A stretch of 64,000 bases of DNA from Pseudomonas vranovensis DSM 16006 (GTDB lineage: Bacteria; Pseudomonadota; Gammaproteobacteria; Pseudomonadales; Pseudomonadaceae), in assembly GCF_000425805.1 (NCBI RefSeq), contig NZ_KE384455.1, positions 261,088 to 325,087 on the forward strand. Direction: 5' to 3'. Shown piece after piece: positions 53,100 to 61,317 of this stretch (position 1 is the first letter of the stretch; each line of letters begins with the position of its first letter). Below the pieces are notes generated by a model. The model searched no databases, had not been told where the DNA came from, and saw nothing but the letters and a program-made list of their open reading frames with translations. The translations under genes and the position numbers were made by a program.

Positions 53100-54146
53100 A
53101 TGAACGACACCACGACACGCATCGCCCCCGTTCGCACACAGGGCGCGAGCGCACCCTGCTTTGCCAGTCATCCAGGCTACAACCGGATGTTCGCGCAAGA
53201 CCAACTGACGCTAGGGATTTTTTTACCGCTGCGTTTCTATGAGGGCGACATGAGTGTTCTGGTCGGGCAGGCAGATCTGGTCGGCGAAATCGATCGGCTC
53301 GGCTTTGCGGCGACCTGGGTTCGGGACGTTCCCCTGTTCGATCCGTACTTTGGCGATGCTGGCCAGGTCTTCGACCCCTTTACCTACCTGGCCTACCTCG
53401 CCGCCAGGACCCGGCGAGTCGCCCTGGCAACCGGCAGCGCCATCTTCTCGCTGCGCCATCCGATCGACCTGGCCAAAGCGGCTTCCACCATCGATCAACT
53501 GTCGGGCGGACGCCTGGTCATGGGCATTGCCTCCGGCGACCGACCGGTGGAATTTCCGGCGTATGGCCTGGAGCACAGCGAACGCGGTGAACGCTTCGCC
53601 GCAGCGGTGGACTATTTCCGTCGACTGCTGCAAGGCACTGATAGCAGCATCGACTCATCCCTCGGGCACCTGAGCGGCGCGCAGTTGCTGCCCCGACCGG
53701 CCACCGGCAGCATTCCGTTGCTGGTCACCGGCTCGTCGCGCCAGTCGATGCAATGGCTGGGGGAGCAGGCCGATGGCTGGCTGACCTACCCGCATGCAAC
53801 GCACACTGCCGCGGGCCCACGACAACTTGCAGAGAAAATCCGCGCCTGGCGCAGCCATATCCCCGACCTCGGTTTTCGCCCCCACGTCACCAACGAATGG
53901 ATTGACCTGGACGACAACCCGGACTGCCCTCGTACCCCGCTACGCGGTGGCTATGTACTCAAGACCGGCCGCAAGGGCCTGATCGAACTGCTCGGCGAAT
54001 GGCGTGATGCCGGGGTGAACCATGGGGCACTGGGCATCCACATGGCGCAACGACCGGCAGGGGAAATCATTCAGGAGCTGGGCGAAGAGGTCCTGCCTTT
54101 GTTTCCCTCCCACGAAGGACCGCAGCCTCTGGCGCAACACTGGTAA
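53100..54146 (+). CDS. Luciferase-like (LLM class) flavin oxidoreductase
   Basis: A 348-aa TIM-barrel FMN-dependent monooxygenase of the bacterial luciferase superfamily. Landmarks are LGFAATWVRDVPLFDP, TRRVALATGSAIFSLRHP, and DQLSGGRLVMGIASGDRP. Substrate is unknown. The start is preceded by GGAGGAG. Neighbours (GST, RND pump) suggest a detoxification context, but nothing in the sequence fixes this. Confidence 0.88.
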   Translation: MNDTTTRIAPVRTQGASAPCFASHPGYNRMFAQDQLTLGIFLPLRFYEGDMSVLVGQADLVGEIDRLGFAATWVRDVPLFDPYFGDAGQVFDPFTYLAYLAARTRRVALATGSAIFSLRHPIDLAKAASTIDQLSGGRLVMGIASGDRPVEFPAYGLEHSERGERFAAAVDYFRRLLQGTDSSIDSSLGHLSGAQLLPRPATGSIPLLVTGSSRQSMQWLGEQADGWLTYPHATHTAAGPRQLAEKIRAWRSHIPDLGFRPHVTNEWIDLDDNPDCPRTPLRGGYVLKTGRKGLIELLGEWRDAGVNHGALGIHMAQRPAGEIIQELGEEVLPLFPSHEGPQPLAQHW

Positions 54147-54168
54147 TAGCGACTCGGCACTTTCTCCC

Positions 54169-54198
54169 CCCACTGCGCGCATCGCGGTGGGCTTTTTT
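54169..54198 (+). terminator. Terminator after the luciferase-like gene
   Basis: CCCACTGCG and CGCGGTGGG form a 9-bp stem with one T-G pair, followed by C and six T. It lies 22 bp past the stop codon and reaches the 3' end of the convergent diguanylate cyclase gene. Confidence 0.9.
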
Positions 54199-55204
54199 AT
54201 TCACATACCCTGTCTTTGCCAGCCGCCTTGGCCCGGTACAAAGCCCGGTCGGCCCGGTTCAGCATTTGCGCCTGGTCTTCGTCATCCTGGCGCTGGACCA
54301 CACCATAGCTCATAGTCAATTGACGCTCACCGATACGCGGAGCCTGCGCCAATGCCTGGCGGATCGCCTGCGCCAGCATGTGAGCATCGTCGATGGAGGC
54401 GTCGACCATCACCACCACAAACTCATCGCCACCCCAACGGGCCAGCAGATCCTTGGCACGCAGGCAGTTTCGAACCCGCTCCACCAGATCGACCAGGGCG
54501 CGGTCGCCACACGCATGACCGTACTGGTCATTGATCGGCTTGAAGTCGTCCACATCCATCGCGACCAGCGCCAACGGCTGACGAAAACGCCCCGCACGGC
54601 CACAAGCCTGCTGCAGCGTTTTTTCCAACAGGTAGCGATTGGCGACCAGGGTCAAGGCATCACGCTCGGCAAGATCACGATTTTCATCCAACTGGCGTTG
54701 CAACTGCTGATTGACCCAGGACAGTTCCCGCGTGCGATCAGCCACCATCGTTTCCAGTGAGTGGTTCTGTTGTTCCAGATGCGCCACCAGGCGCTTGCCG
54801 GCATCGATATCGCGATGCGCACCGAGCATCCGCGCCACCGAACCGTCAGGATTGCGTTCGATGATATGCCCACTGTCCTCGATCCACAGGTAACTGCCGT
54901 CGGCACATCGGCAGCGGTATTCCACCCGGTATTGTTCGGCACGCTGCGTGATGTAAGCCTCGAAGTGAGCCATTACCCGCGAGTAATCATCCGGATGGAT
55001 GACGCTCTCCCAGGTGAACACCGAATTGTCCAGAGAATGACTGGCGTAGCCGAGCATCTTGTACCAGCCCGGGTTGCGATAGACGTAGCCGGTGTTGGCA
55101 TTCCAATCCCAGATACCATCGCTGATGAGGTCCAGCAGAGTTTGCAGTTGCTCACGCTCGAACGCGATTGACGGAACCTTCGGTGCTGCCGGCTCTTGAC
55201 TCAT
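54197..55204 (-). CDS. PAS-GGDEF diguanylate cyclase
   Basis: A 335-aa cytoplasmic protein: PAS/PAC sensor (LISDGIWDWNANTGYVYRNP with CRCADGSYLWIEDSGHII), coiled-coil linker, then GGDEF domain. The active site is RWGGDEFVVV, and RAKD five residues before it is an intact inhibitory I-site, so c-di-GMP synthesis with product inhibition is expected. No EAL domain. The start at 55204 (MSQEPAAPKVPS) follows GGGAGAG; the frame is open for 100 codons upstream but codes for no domain. Confidence 0.93.
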   Translation of the reverse strand: MSQEPAAPKVPSIAFEREQLQTLLDLISDGIWDWNANTGYVYRNPGWYKMLGYASHSLDNSVFTWESVIHPDDYSRVMAHFEAYITQRAEQYRVEYRCRCADGSYLWIEDSGHIIERNPDGSVARMLGAHRDIDAGKRLVAHLEQQNHSLETMVADRTRELSWVNQQLQRQLDENRDLAERDALTLVANRYLLEKTLQQACGRAGRFRQPLALVAMDVDDFKPINDQYGHACGDRALVDLVERVRNCLRAKDLLARWGGDEFVVVMVDASIDDAHMLAQAIRQALAQAPRIGERQLTMSYGVVQRQDDEDQAQMLNRADRALYRAKAAGKDRVCE

Positions 55205-55627
55205 GGACTCTCCCCCTTGTCCCGGACGACGTCGTCCCTGCCTTGCCATAAACACGTAGATTCTAGAACGTACGTAGCCATTGGCCAGCGGAACCCGGGG
55301 CAGGTCGCGAAACCCGCTTCCAGCGCAAGATACCGAGGCAAGGCATGACCTTCGCAGGGCAGCGAAAAGTCTCGAATTCGTCGACAGGAAAAGGCGCGTG
55401 CGGCTGCGTGGCCAAGCGTTGAATGGTGTCCCAGGGCAGGTTCGAACTGCCAACCTTCCCCTTAGGAGTTTGAAGGCCTGCACATTATTAGGCCTTAACA
55501 CCACCCTACCATCCTATACAATTCGAGGCCTTCAGCGTAATCTCACCTTAACCGGCCAGCACTAAAATTAACCATATTTGCTAGCCCGTGCTAGCCCAGC
55601 GCTAGCCCGATATAAACAGGTGAGCCG
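55205..55627. other. Intergenic region with island attachment site
   Basis: 423 bp between the diguanylate cyclase and the integrase. It contains the tRNA-Arg 3' fragment at 55424-55468, after which base composition changes to more AT. Several CTAGCCC repeats occur at about 55577-55610 just before the integrase. No gene seen. Confidence 0.7.
55424..55468 (-). tRNA. 3' half of tRNA-Arg(CCU), probable island attachment site
   Basis: On the minus strand the sequence runs from the anticodon loop CTCCTAA (anticodon CCT) through a variable loop, a T arm (GGCAG-TTCGAAC-CTGCC, perfect stem) and the acceptor strand CTGGGAC-A-CCA. The 5' half, which should begin GTCCCAG, is absent on the right side. 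This is what remains when an element integrates in a tRNA gene; the restored gene should lie at the far end of the island. Confidence 0.8.
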
Positions 55628-56998
55628 ATGCAGCCAGCAACCGAACGATTCAAGTTCACAAAAACCGATTTGCTAAAACTGGAGCTCCCCCCGCAGGGAA
55701 AGCGCAAGACTGTCTATGACAGCCAGTGCCAGAAACTCGCTCTGCGAACAACGGCGGCTGGTGCTAAAACCTTCTATGTCGTGAAACGTACCGGGGCGGC
55801 GATGACCTGGCTAAAGCTCGGCTCCTTTCCAGAAATGACAGTCGAGCAGGCTAGAAACGAGGCGGCTAAAGTCTTGGGCGAGTTCGCCAGCGGTGCCAAT
55901 CCAGCAGAGGCTCGTAGAGCCATCCGCGAGCAGATGACCTTTGGTGACATATTCGCGAGCTATCTGATCGATAAGAAAAAGCGTGACGGAACCACGCTCA
56001 CCGCCAAGACCAGAACCAACTACTCAGATGTACTGCGACTGTACCTGGACAAGATAACCGGCAAGAAACTGGCCGAGATTAGTCGGGACGACCTGAAAGC
56101 CATCCATGCCAAGGCATCCAAAAAAAGCCATGCTCAAGCTGATAGGGCCGTTCGCATTGTCTCTGCTGTTTTCAATTTCGCTGGCGACCTAGGGCTATTC
56201 GACGGGATAAACCCGGCGGCACGCATCCAGAAAAACCCGGCAGTCGAGCGCGACCGATTTGTTCAGCGTGTCGAGCTGCCACACCTATTCGACGCTATTG
56301 CCACATCTGCCATCGGTGACTTCTTCCTGCTGTCGCTACTGACTGGTGCGAGACGCTCAAACGTTCAGGAAATGGCATGGCATGACATAGACCAAGAGGC
56401 TGGCATTTGGCGCATCGGCATGACCAAGAATGGTACTCCTCAGAATGTCACTCTTTCCCCCGAGGCATTAGCAACACTGAAAGCCCGCAAGCAAGCAGCT
56501 AACGGCTCGCCCTTTGTATTCCCAGGAACCGGCAAGACCGGACATCTAGTCGAGCCGAAAACCTCATGGGCGACCATCCTGAACCGCGCGACAACCTGCC
56601 GACTGCTTGAAGTTCTTGATGAGATGGGGCAGTTAACTGACGCGAATCGCCAACAGGCCGTCGATCTATTGGCCCATGCCCCCGCACATGCACTTGAGCA
56701 TTGCCGCTCTATTGCAGAAGCACTCAAGATCAGCCCGCTAGCCTATGACATGACCGACATTCGCATTCATGACCTGCGCCGCACACTTGGAAGCTGGCAG
56801 GCCAAGACTGGCGCGTCATTGGTGATCATCGGCAAGAGTCTGAACCACAAAACCACACAATCAACCCGCATCTATGCGCGACTGGATGACGACCCGGTGC
56901 GGCAGTCGGTGAACACCGCCACGTCAGCAATGATGGCGGCGGGTGGCCAGAAAAAATCAGCCGAAGTGCTGAATCTGCGCCCGAGAGGTACTCGCTGA
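55628..56998 (+). CDS. P4-type tyrosine integrase
   Basis: A 456-aa site-specific recombinase with the N-terminal arm-binding domain of P4 integrases (LKLELPPQGKRKTVYDSQCQ) and the catalytic core. Catalytic residues Arg242 (GARRSN), His381-x-x-Arg384 (HDLRR), His407 (NHKTTQ) and Tyr416 are all present, so it should be active. The tRNA fragment 160 bp upstream is its likely target. Its stop overlaps the next start by one base (TGATG). Confidence 0.95.
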   Translation: MQPATERFKFTKTDLLKLELPPQGKRKTVYDSQCQKLALRTTAAGAKTFYVVKRTGAAMTWLKLGSFPEMTVEQARNEAAKVLGEFASGANPAEARRAIREQMTFGDIFASYLIDKKKRDGTTLTAKTRTNYSDVLRLYLDKITGKKLAEISRDDLKAIHAKASKKSHAQADRAVRIVSAVFNFAGDLGLFDGINPAARIQKNPAVERDRFVQRVELPHLFDAIATSAIGDFFLLSLLTGARRSNVQEMAWHDIDQEAGIWRIGMTKNGTPQNVTLSPEALATLKARKQAANGSPFVFPGTGKTGHLVEPKTSWATILNRATTCRLLEVLDEMGQLTDANRQQAVDLLAHAPAHALEHCRSIAEALKISPLAYDMTDIRIHDLRRTLGSWQAKTGASLVIIGKSLNHKTTQSTRIYARLDDDPVRQSVNTATSAMMAAGGQKKSAEVLNLRPRGTR

Positions 56999-57624
56999 TG
57001 GCCGGAAAAGGCAATGGCCGCATGGATATCGAATGCCAGAAGCTGTCCATCGGCGGTGTTGACTACCCCGAACGCATACCGGCGATGGGCATTATTAACC
57101 TGCTAGCCGGAACTACAGACCGCAGCTCACCAAACTGGCAGGAATGGGCAGAATTGGTTTGGCGCAAGGTGGCACCTGGGCAACGCTGGAACGGTGATGC
57201 CCCCAACCAGGCCGACTATGAAGCTCAGCTGGTTAGCCTGCTGATCACCTTCACTGATCAAGCTAGAGCGGCGCAGCTGCTTAAAGATGCGGGAGAAACA
57301 TCAGACACCCTAAGCGAACAGGTTAAGCACTGGCTTGGTGATTACTTGGACAAGCCAAGTAAATTCCGCCAGCACCCCAAGCGCCGAAAAGATCTGCTGC
57401 GCCAACTTATCAAGCGACTCAAGTCTGCCGACCCAATCCTAGATACTGATTCCATGCCTGGCACTCGCGCTAATCTGCTGGAGTTATGCCAGAAACGACA
57501 TCCGGACGCGTTTCATATATCCCCAGAAACCTTCAAAGCTGATCTGCGTGGGATCTGTTCCTTTCCTGCTGCTGGCGCTAGGTCGAGCGATTATTACCAA
57601 AACGCACAGTCGCTACTGTCGTGA
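56998..57624 (+). CDS. Island protein of unknown function, coupled to the integrase
   Basis: A 208-aa hydrophilic protein with no membrane segment, translationally coupled to the integrase. The C-terminus (LRGICSFPAAGARSSDYYQ) looks like that of hypothetical proteins often found after P4-like integrases. Function is not recognised. Its last codons contain the first copy of a repeated ACTGTCG[T/C]GA motif. Confidence 0.75.
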   Translation: MAGKGNGRMDIECQKLSIGGVDYPERIPAMGIINLLAGTTDRSSPNWQEWAELVWRKVAPGQRWNGDAPNQADYEAQLVSLLITFTDQARAAQLLKDAGETSDTLSEQVKHWLGDYLDKPSKFRQHPKRRKDLLRQLIKRLKSADPILDTDSMPGTRANLLELCQKRHPDAFHISPETFKADLRGICSFPAAGARSSDYYQNAQSLLS

Positions 57625-57696
57625 TTTGCTCCGCTTTGCCGCCCTGCAAACCGCGGCACTACAGGCTGCTACTGTCGCGACGCAAGTCACGACAGT
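57615..57696. repeat. Three ACTGTCG[T/C]GA motifs before the HTH gene
   Basis: Copies lie at 57615-57624 and 57671-57680 (direct) and 57687-57696 (inverted). The last two make a 26-bp dyad with a 6-bp centre and one mismatch. An imperfect hairpin follows at 57731-57773. They are probable operators for the downstream HTH protein or recombination directionality sites. Confidence 0.55.
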
Positions 57697-57788
57697 TAAG
57701 CCCCTTACTCTATCGAGGCTGTTGCATAAATTAACCATCCATACCGCAAAGCAACGAGCTTTGTGGGTAGTTAATGGAGCGTTAAACG

Positions 57789-57986
57789 ATGAAAACAGCC
57801 AGCCCAATGCTTGACGAAGTTCAAGCCGCCAAGCACCTCAACGTTAGCCCCGGAACGCTGTCCGTATGGCGCAGCACTGGCCGCTATCAACTCCCCTTCC
57901 TAAAAGTGGGCCGCAAAGTTCGCTATCGCCTTTCCGATCTTGATGCATGGTTGGAATCGCGCACTCGCAAAACCACCAGCGCATAA
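57789..57986 (+). CDS. AlpA-like helix-turn-helix protein (excisionase type)
   Basis: A 65-aa MerR/AlpA-type DNA-binding domain (LDEVQAAKHLNVSPGTLSVW, KVGRKVRYRLSDLDAWLE). In P4-like islands such proteins control the integrase or assist excision. It is separated from the upstream gene by the dyads at 57671-57696, its likely binding sites. Confidence 0.88.
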   Translation: MKTASPMLDEVQAAKHLNVSPGTLSVWRSTGRYQLPFLKVGRKVRYRLSDLDAWLESRTRKTTSA

Positions 57987-58012
57987 AAAGCCGGACGTGG
58001 ACGCGTCCGGCT
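57985..58012 (+). terminator. Hairpin after the HTH gene
   Basis: AGCCGGACG and CGTCCGGCT pair over 9 bp just past the stop, without a long T-run. It is a likely terminator or attenuator. Confidence 0.55.
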
Positions 58013-58098
58013 GTGCCAATCACTCCCGCCAAGTAGTGGTAAGCATGCTGATTGTCGCGCTTTGTCTGGCCTTCGACAATGATCGAGGGCAAATCCTT

Positions 58099-58335
58099 AT
58101 GGAATTCAAAGCAGCTATGCAGGCTCAACAGGGAGAGCTTGATGGGGAGCCTGTGCCTGATGGCAAGCCTCATCCATTCCATGCAAACGGCGACCGGCCA
58201 GGTCAAGACAGCGGGTGGTATCTGCTCTTTCCAGACGGCGACGGCTGCTGGGGCTCGCCTCGCCCTCACGGTTCAGGTGTTTGGCATGCATCAAGCCTAG
58301 GTACTCCCCCACGCTCCGTCGCTGGTAAGGAGTAA
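58099..58335 (+). pseudogene. N-terminal fragment of a phage/plasmid-type DNA primase
   Basis: A 78-aa ORF starting MEFKAAMQAQQGEL. The segment PDGKPHPFHANGDRPGQ and DSGWYLLFPDG matches the N-terminal pattern of the large TOPRIM primase-helicases of P4-like elements (DGKxHRFxxxGDRxGxxxGWYxLxxDG). After GCWGS the frame no longer resembles the family and stops, so this is best read as a remnant of a gene normally several hundred residues long. A longer frame opens at 57940. Confidence 0.6.
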
Positions 58336-58337
58336 GC

Positions 58338-58808
58338 ATGGCGAAAAGTCGCCTCAAGTCGAAGGGGAGAAAGGAGTCCGGCAGATTCATCTTGCTCCCC
58401 CTTAACGTGCTGAACAGTGAGGATTTCAAGGCACTCTCAGGCATTGCTGTGAAGGTCTTGCTGAACCTGCTCAAACAGTACAACGGCAGTAACAATGGCG
58501 ACCTGTCAGCCACATTTACTCAGGCTAAAGAGTGGGGATTGAACAGCCGTACAACGCTCGCCAAAACCCTCAGAGAGTTGCAGGAAAGCAATCTGATCAT
58601 CTGCACACGAGAGGGCCGATTCATCAAGCCTGGCGGCTGCTGCTCCCTATACGCAATCTCTTGGAAACCCATCGACGAATGTGGCGGAAAGCTGGAGGTC
58701 TCGCACACCATCACTCCGCCAAGAAAGTTCAGCTTAGAAAGAACAAAAAACCCAGTCCAGAAAGTGGACGCACGGCGTCCAGAAAGTGGACTCATGGCCT
58801 GCTGCTGA
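58338..58808 (+). CDS. Winged-helix protein, possible replication initiator-like
   Basis: A 156-aa protein. Residues ~15-110 fit a winged helix (FILLPLNVLNSEDFKALSGI, then GLNSRTTLAKTLRELQESNL). The basic start and this fold recall initiator or helix-turn-helix proteins of plasmids and islands. The last 20 residues (VQKVDARRPESGL) are coded by two copies of the 15-bp dyad at 58755, so the end of the gene overlaps a cis-acting repeat. Function unproven. Confidence 0.7.
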   Translation: MAKSRLKSKGRKESGRFILLPLNVLNSEDFKALSGIAVKVLLNLLKQYNGSNNGDLSATFTQAKEWGLNSRTTLAKTLRELQESNLIICTREGRFIKPGGCCSLYAISWKPIDECGGKLEVSHTITPPRKFSLERTKNPVQKVDARRPESGLMACC

Positions 58809-58880
58809 GCCGTGGAAAACACCTCCTCCGATCCAGAAAGTGGACGCATGGAGGCTGTTCACTTAGTCCACTTTCTGGAC
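58755..58880. repeat. Four copies of a 15-bp dyad (GTCCAGAAAGTGGAC)
   Basis: Copies at 58755-58769, 58777-58791, 58831-58845 (first base A) and inverted at 58866-58880. Each has inverted arms GTCCA/TGGAC around GAAAG. The first two are spaced 22 bp start to start, about two helical turns. They lie at the 3' end of the winged-helix gene and just beyond. They are iterons or operators by appearance. Confidence 0.85.
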
Positions 58881-59259
58881 TCCTTTATAGATATACCAGG
58901 GCGTAGCCCTAGCAAGTGCTTTACCTGTTGCTTTTGCTTAGGTCAGCAATGACCTGCTTTGGCTTTGGGCGAAAGGGGTCCCCGCTTGCGGGGTTGAGCC
59001 TGCTTTTGCTCTGTGCAGTTATCCACGGAGTGGAGGTGCGAAGCGCCGGAGGGAGGTGGGTAACTCATGCCTGGATTTGGTGCCGTTTCAGTTACTGCAC
59101 GCCGTCCTGGCTGAGCGCATGACTGGAGGTCGCGCGGCGGCGTTTCGCGCCTTCAGGACACTGGCTGCCCCCGCGCGCGTTGCTTGCGGGTGAATGGGCG
59201 ACTGATGGCAGTTCGCGGGCCTGGCCTTTGTGGCTGCATCGGCCTGTAGGGAGGAGGCT
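58809..59259. other. Boundary region between two mobile modules
   Basis: 451 bp without a supported gene. It contains two of the 15-bp dyads, a perfect CCCCGC-TT-GCGGGG hairpin at 58980-58993, and then rises in GC. It probably separates the P4-like module from the recombinase pair. Confidence 0.6.
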
Positions 59260-59820
59260 ATGGGTATGTCATTGCGGTTGATTCGTTGTGTCGTGTCAGG
59301 GTTGCTGACCAATTTCGAGCATGACCCTCAGGCCGCGCTGCTGGCGCTGTTGACGCTAGGTTACTGCCTGCCGCCGGAGGTAGTGCTGCAAGCGCGGTGG
59401 GTGGATTTCGATCTGCGGGAACGGGTGTGGACAATTGAGTCCGGCCGCCTGCCGCTAACCGGGCCGATATTGGATCTGCTGGCGCGCTATGGGGCGGCGA
59501 CAGGTGATCGTGGTGAATACATGTTCACAGCCTGCTGTGGTGGCCATCTGAGCAAGGCGCAAGCGCTGCGACGGGTGTCGCAACTGTCGGGCGGGTGGTG
59601 GACGCTGGCGACATTGCGGGCGTGGGCGCTGAAGGGTTGTCCCGATCTGGCGAGCGGCGACCTGCGGGCGGAAATCTTGCGCGAGTATGCCGGACGCGGT
59701 GCGTCAACAGCGCAGGTGGTCGGGCTGGAGCGCGAGTTGGAGACTCGACTGCGCGCCAGTGTTGAGGCCTGGCACGACGTATTGTTGATGCGGCGGTCTG
59801 TCGATGAGCTCGCTGGCTGA
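59260..59820 (+). CDS. Degenerate tyrosine recombinase catalytic domain (probably inactive)
   Basis: A 186-aa protein that aligns without gaps to the catalytic domain of the recombinase at 60067 around LALLTLGYCLPPEVVLQARW (partner LALLMLCFGTRVGETRQLRW) and LSGGWWTLATLRA (partner LSGGEWSSHDLRK). The catalytic Arg is replaced by Pro38, the catalytic His by Ala, and no nucleophilic Tyr is seen at the matching place. The N-terminal core-binding domain is absent. The start at 59260 follows GGGAGGAGG. The intact frame suggests a kept function as a partner subunit, though recent decay is possible. Confidence 0.75.
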   Translation: MGMSLRLIRCVVSGLLTNFEHDPQAALLALLTLGYCLPPEVVLQARWVDFDLRERVWTIESGRLPLTGPILDLLARYGAATGDRGEYMFTACCGGHLSKAQALRRVSQLSGGWWTLATLRAWALKGCPDLASGDLRAEILREYAGRGASTAQVVGLERELETRLRASVEAWHDVLLMRRSVDELAG

Positions 59821-60066
59821 GCCATTTCCGGCTTGGGTCTTCGGCGGGCTGCCGGTGCCGTGACCGAAAGGCGCAGTGCTGGCTGACGCCCAACATGCGC
59901 AGCGCGGTAGCGAATCAGCGTAAACAAAACACTAGGTAGTCAGTGTGTTGCTGGTGAGCGTGTACAGGCGCTGGAAGTGCGTTGGTGTTGGTGAGTGGTG
60001 GAAAACGCGCCAGTGGAGCCACGGGGCTTTGGGCGCTGAGTAGTCAATCATGACGCGAGGTGTTCG

Positions 60067-61317
60067 ATGGGCGAGACGACATACGTTGATTTCAGCGAAA
60101 CGGCGATAAAGCGTGAGGCGCTGGATGAGGACATCCGCGAATTGCGCGACAAGCACTTTCCGGAGTTGCGTTTGCGCTTCCGCTCCGACCGGAGGTTTGC
60201 CACCTGGGATGTACTTTATGACGGCAAATGGAAGAAGGCCGCCAACTATCCGCAATGGGGTTGGAAGGTCATGCGCGACAACCTGTCTGGGGTGCTGGAG
60301 CAACGCAGCGGCGGTGCCAAGCCGGATGTAAGGGAAGGCGCCTTAATCACGGTGGACCAGTTGTTGACGTGGTTTCTGGTACGGCACTTGAGTACGGCCA
60401 CGCTGTCCAGTGTCCGCAAAGCCAACTGCAAGTCGGTGATTAAGACTTGGCTACGGCCACGTGTGGGTGATGTGCTGATTGCCGATCTGAACAAGGCGTT
60501 ATTGGACCGGCTGTTGATCCATCCGATGCAGGCGGTGCTGGCACCGTCGACCATTCGCCATGCCTACAGCATGTTGATTGCGGCCATTCGCGGCGCAAAG
60601 AAACTGGGCCTCTTGGCGGCCAATCCGTTGGCGGATGTGAAGTTTGCAGAGTTCGGCCTAGGCAAGATCAAGCCCAAGGATTCGCGCCTGTTTCCGCTAC
60701 ATCTGGGTGCGTTGGTAATGCAGTTAGTGGAGCGTTTCGCCGTCGATCCTAGAGGGAGCATGTTGGCACTGTTGATGTTGTGTTTCGGCACGCGGGTGGG
60801 TGAGACGCGGCAATTGCGCTGGTGTGATTTCCATATGGAGGCGAGGCTGCTGATCATCCCAGCGGGCAACACCAAGACGCGTACGCGCCTTGAGTTGGCG
60901 CTGTTGCCGCCAGTCGTGCGGTTGCTGGAGCGTTATCGGGCGACGGTGGGTGTTGATCCTAGTGGCTACCTGTTCCCGGGCGAGCGTGGTCGCCCGCTGA
61001 CGGCGCAATCGGTGACAGGGATTTTCGCTGAGCTGAGCGGTGGGGAGTGGTCAAGCCATGATCTGCGCAAACTGGCGCGCACCTGTTGGGCGCTACTGGG
61101 AGTGGATTATGTGGTGGGTGAACTGTTGTTGAACCATGCGATGCCAGGGTTAACGCCTGTGTACATACAGACCAAATTGTCCGGTCCAATGCGTGAAGCG
61201 TTGGAGCTATGGCAAGGGCCGGGAAATGGCAAGGCCGGGACGCTGGATCTGGAGGCGCGCTTTGCGCTTGCTGATTCCTGTTTGCATAAGGAAACACTAG
61301 GGCCAGATGCTGCGTGA
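60067..61317 (+). CDS. Tyrosine recombinase
   Basis: A 416-aa recombinase. Catalytic residues Arg243 (GTRVGE), Lys270 (NTKTR), His331-x-x-Arg334 (SHDLRK), His357 (LNHAM) and Tyr366 (PVYIQTK) are complete. The N-terminal ~200 residues form arm and core-binding domains unlike P4 integrases. It follows the degenerate paralogue by 246 bp. It may mobilise a second element nested beside the P4-like one. Confidence 0.9.
   Translation: MGETTYVDFSETAIKREALDEDIRELRDKHFPELRLRFRSDRRFATWDVLYDGKWKKAANYPQWGWKVMRDNLSGVLEQRSGGAKPDVREGALITVDQLLTWFLVRHLSTATLSSVRKANCKSVIKTWLRPRVGDVLIADLNKALLDRLLIHPMQAVLAPSTIRHAYSMLIAAIRGAKKLGLLAANPLADVKFAEFGLGKIKPKDSRLFPLHLGALVMQLVERFAVDPRGSMLALLMLCFGTRVGETRQLRWCDFHMEARLLIIPAGNTKTRTRLELALLPPVVRLLERYRATVGVDPSGYLFPGERGRPLTAQSVTGIFAELSGGEWSSHDLRKLARTCWALLGVDYVVGELLLNHAMPGLTPVYIQTKLSGPMREALELWQGPGNGKAGTLDLEARFALADSCLHKETLGPDAA

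Noticed and set aside
55424..55510. Complete tRNA gene
   Set aside because: No 5' acceptor strand GTCCCAG or D arm can be found on the right side, and the anticodon stem does not pair; only the 3' half is real.
58755..58880. Possible CRISPR array
   Set aside because: The repeat units are only 15 bp, spacing is irregular (22, 54, 35 bp), one copy is inverted and there are no cas genes.
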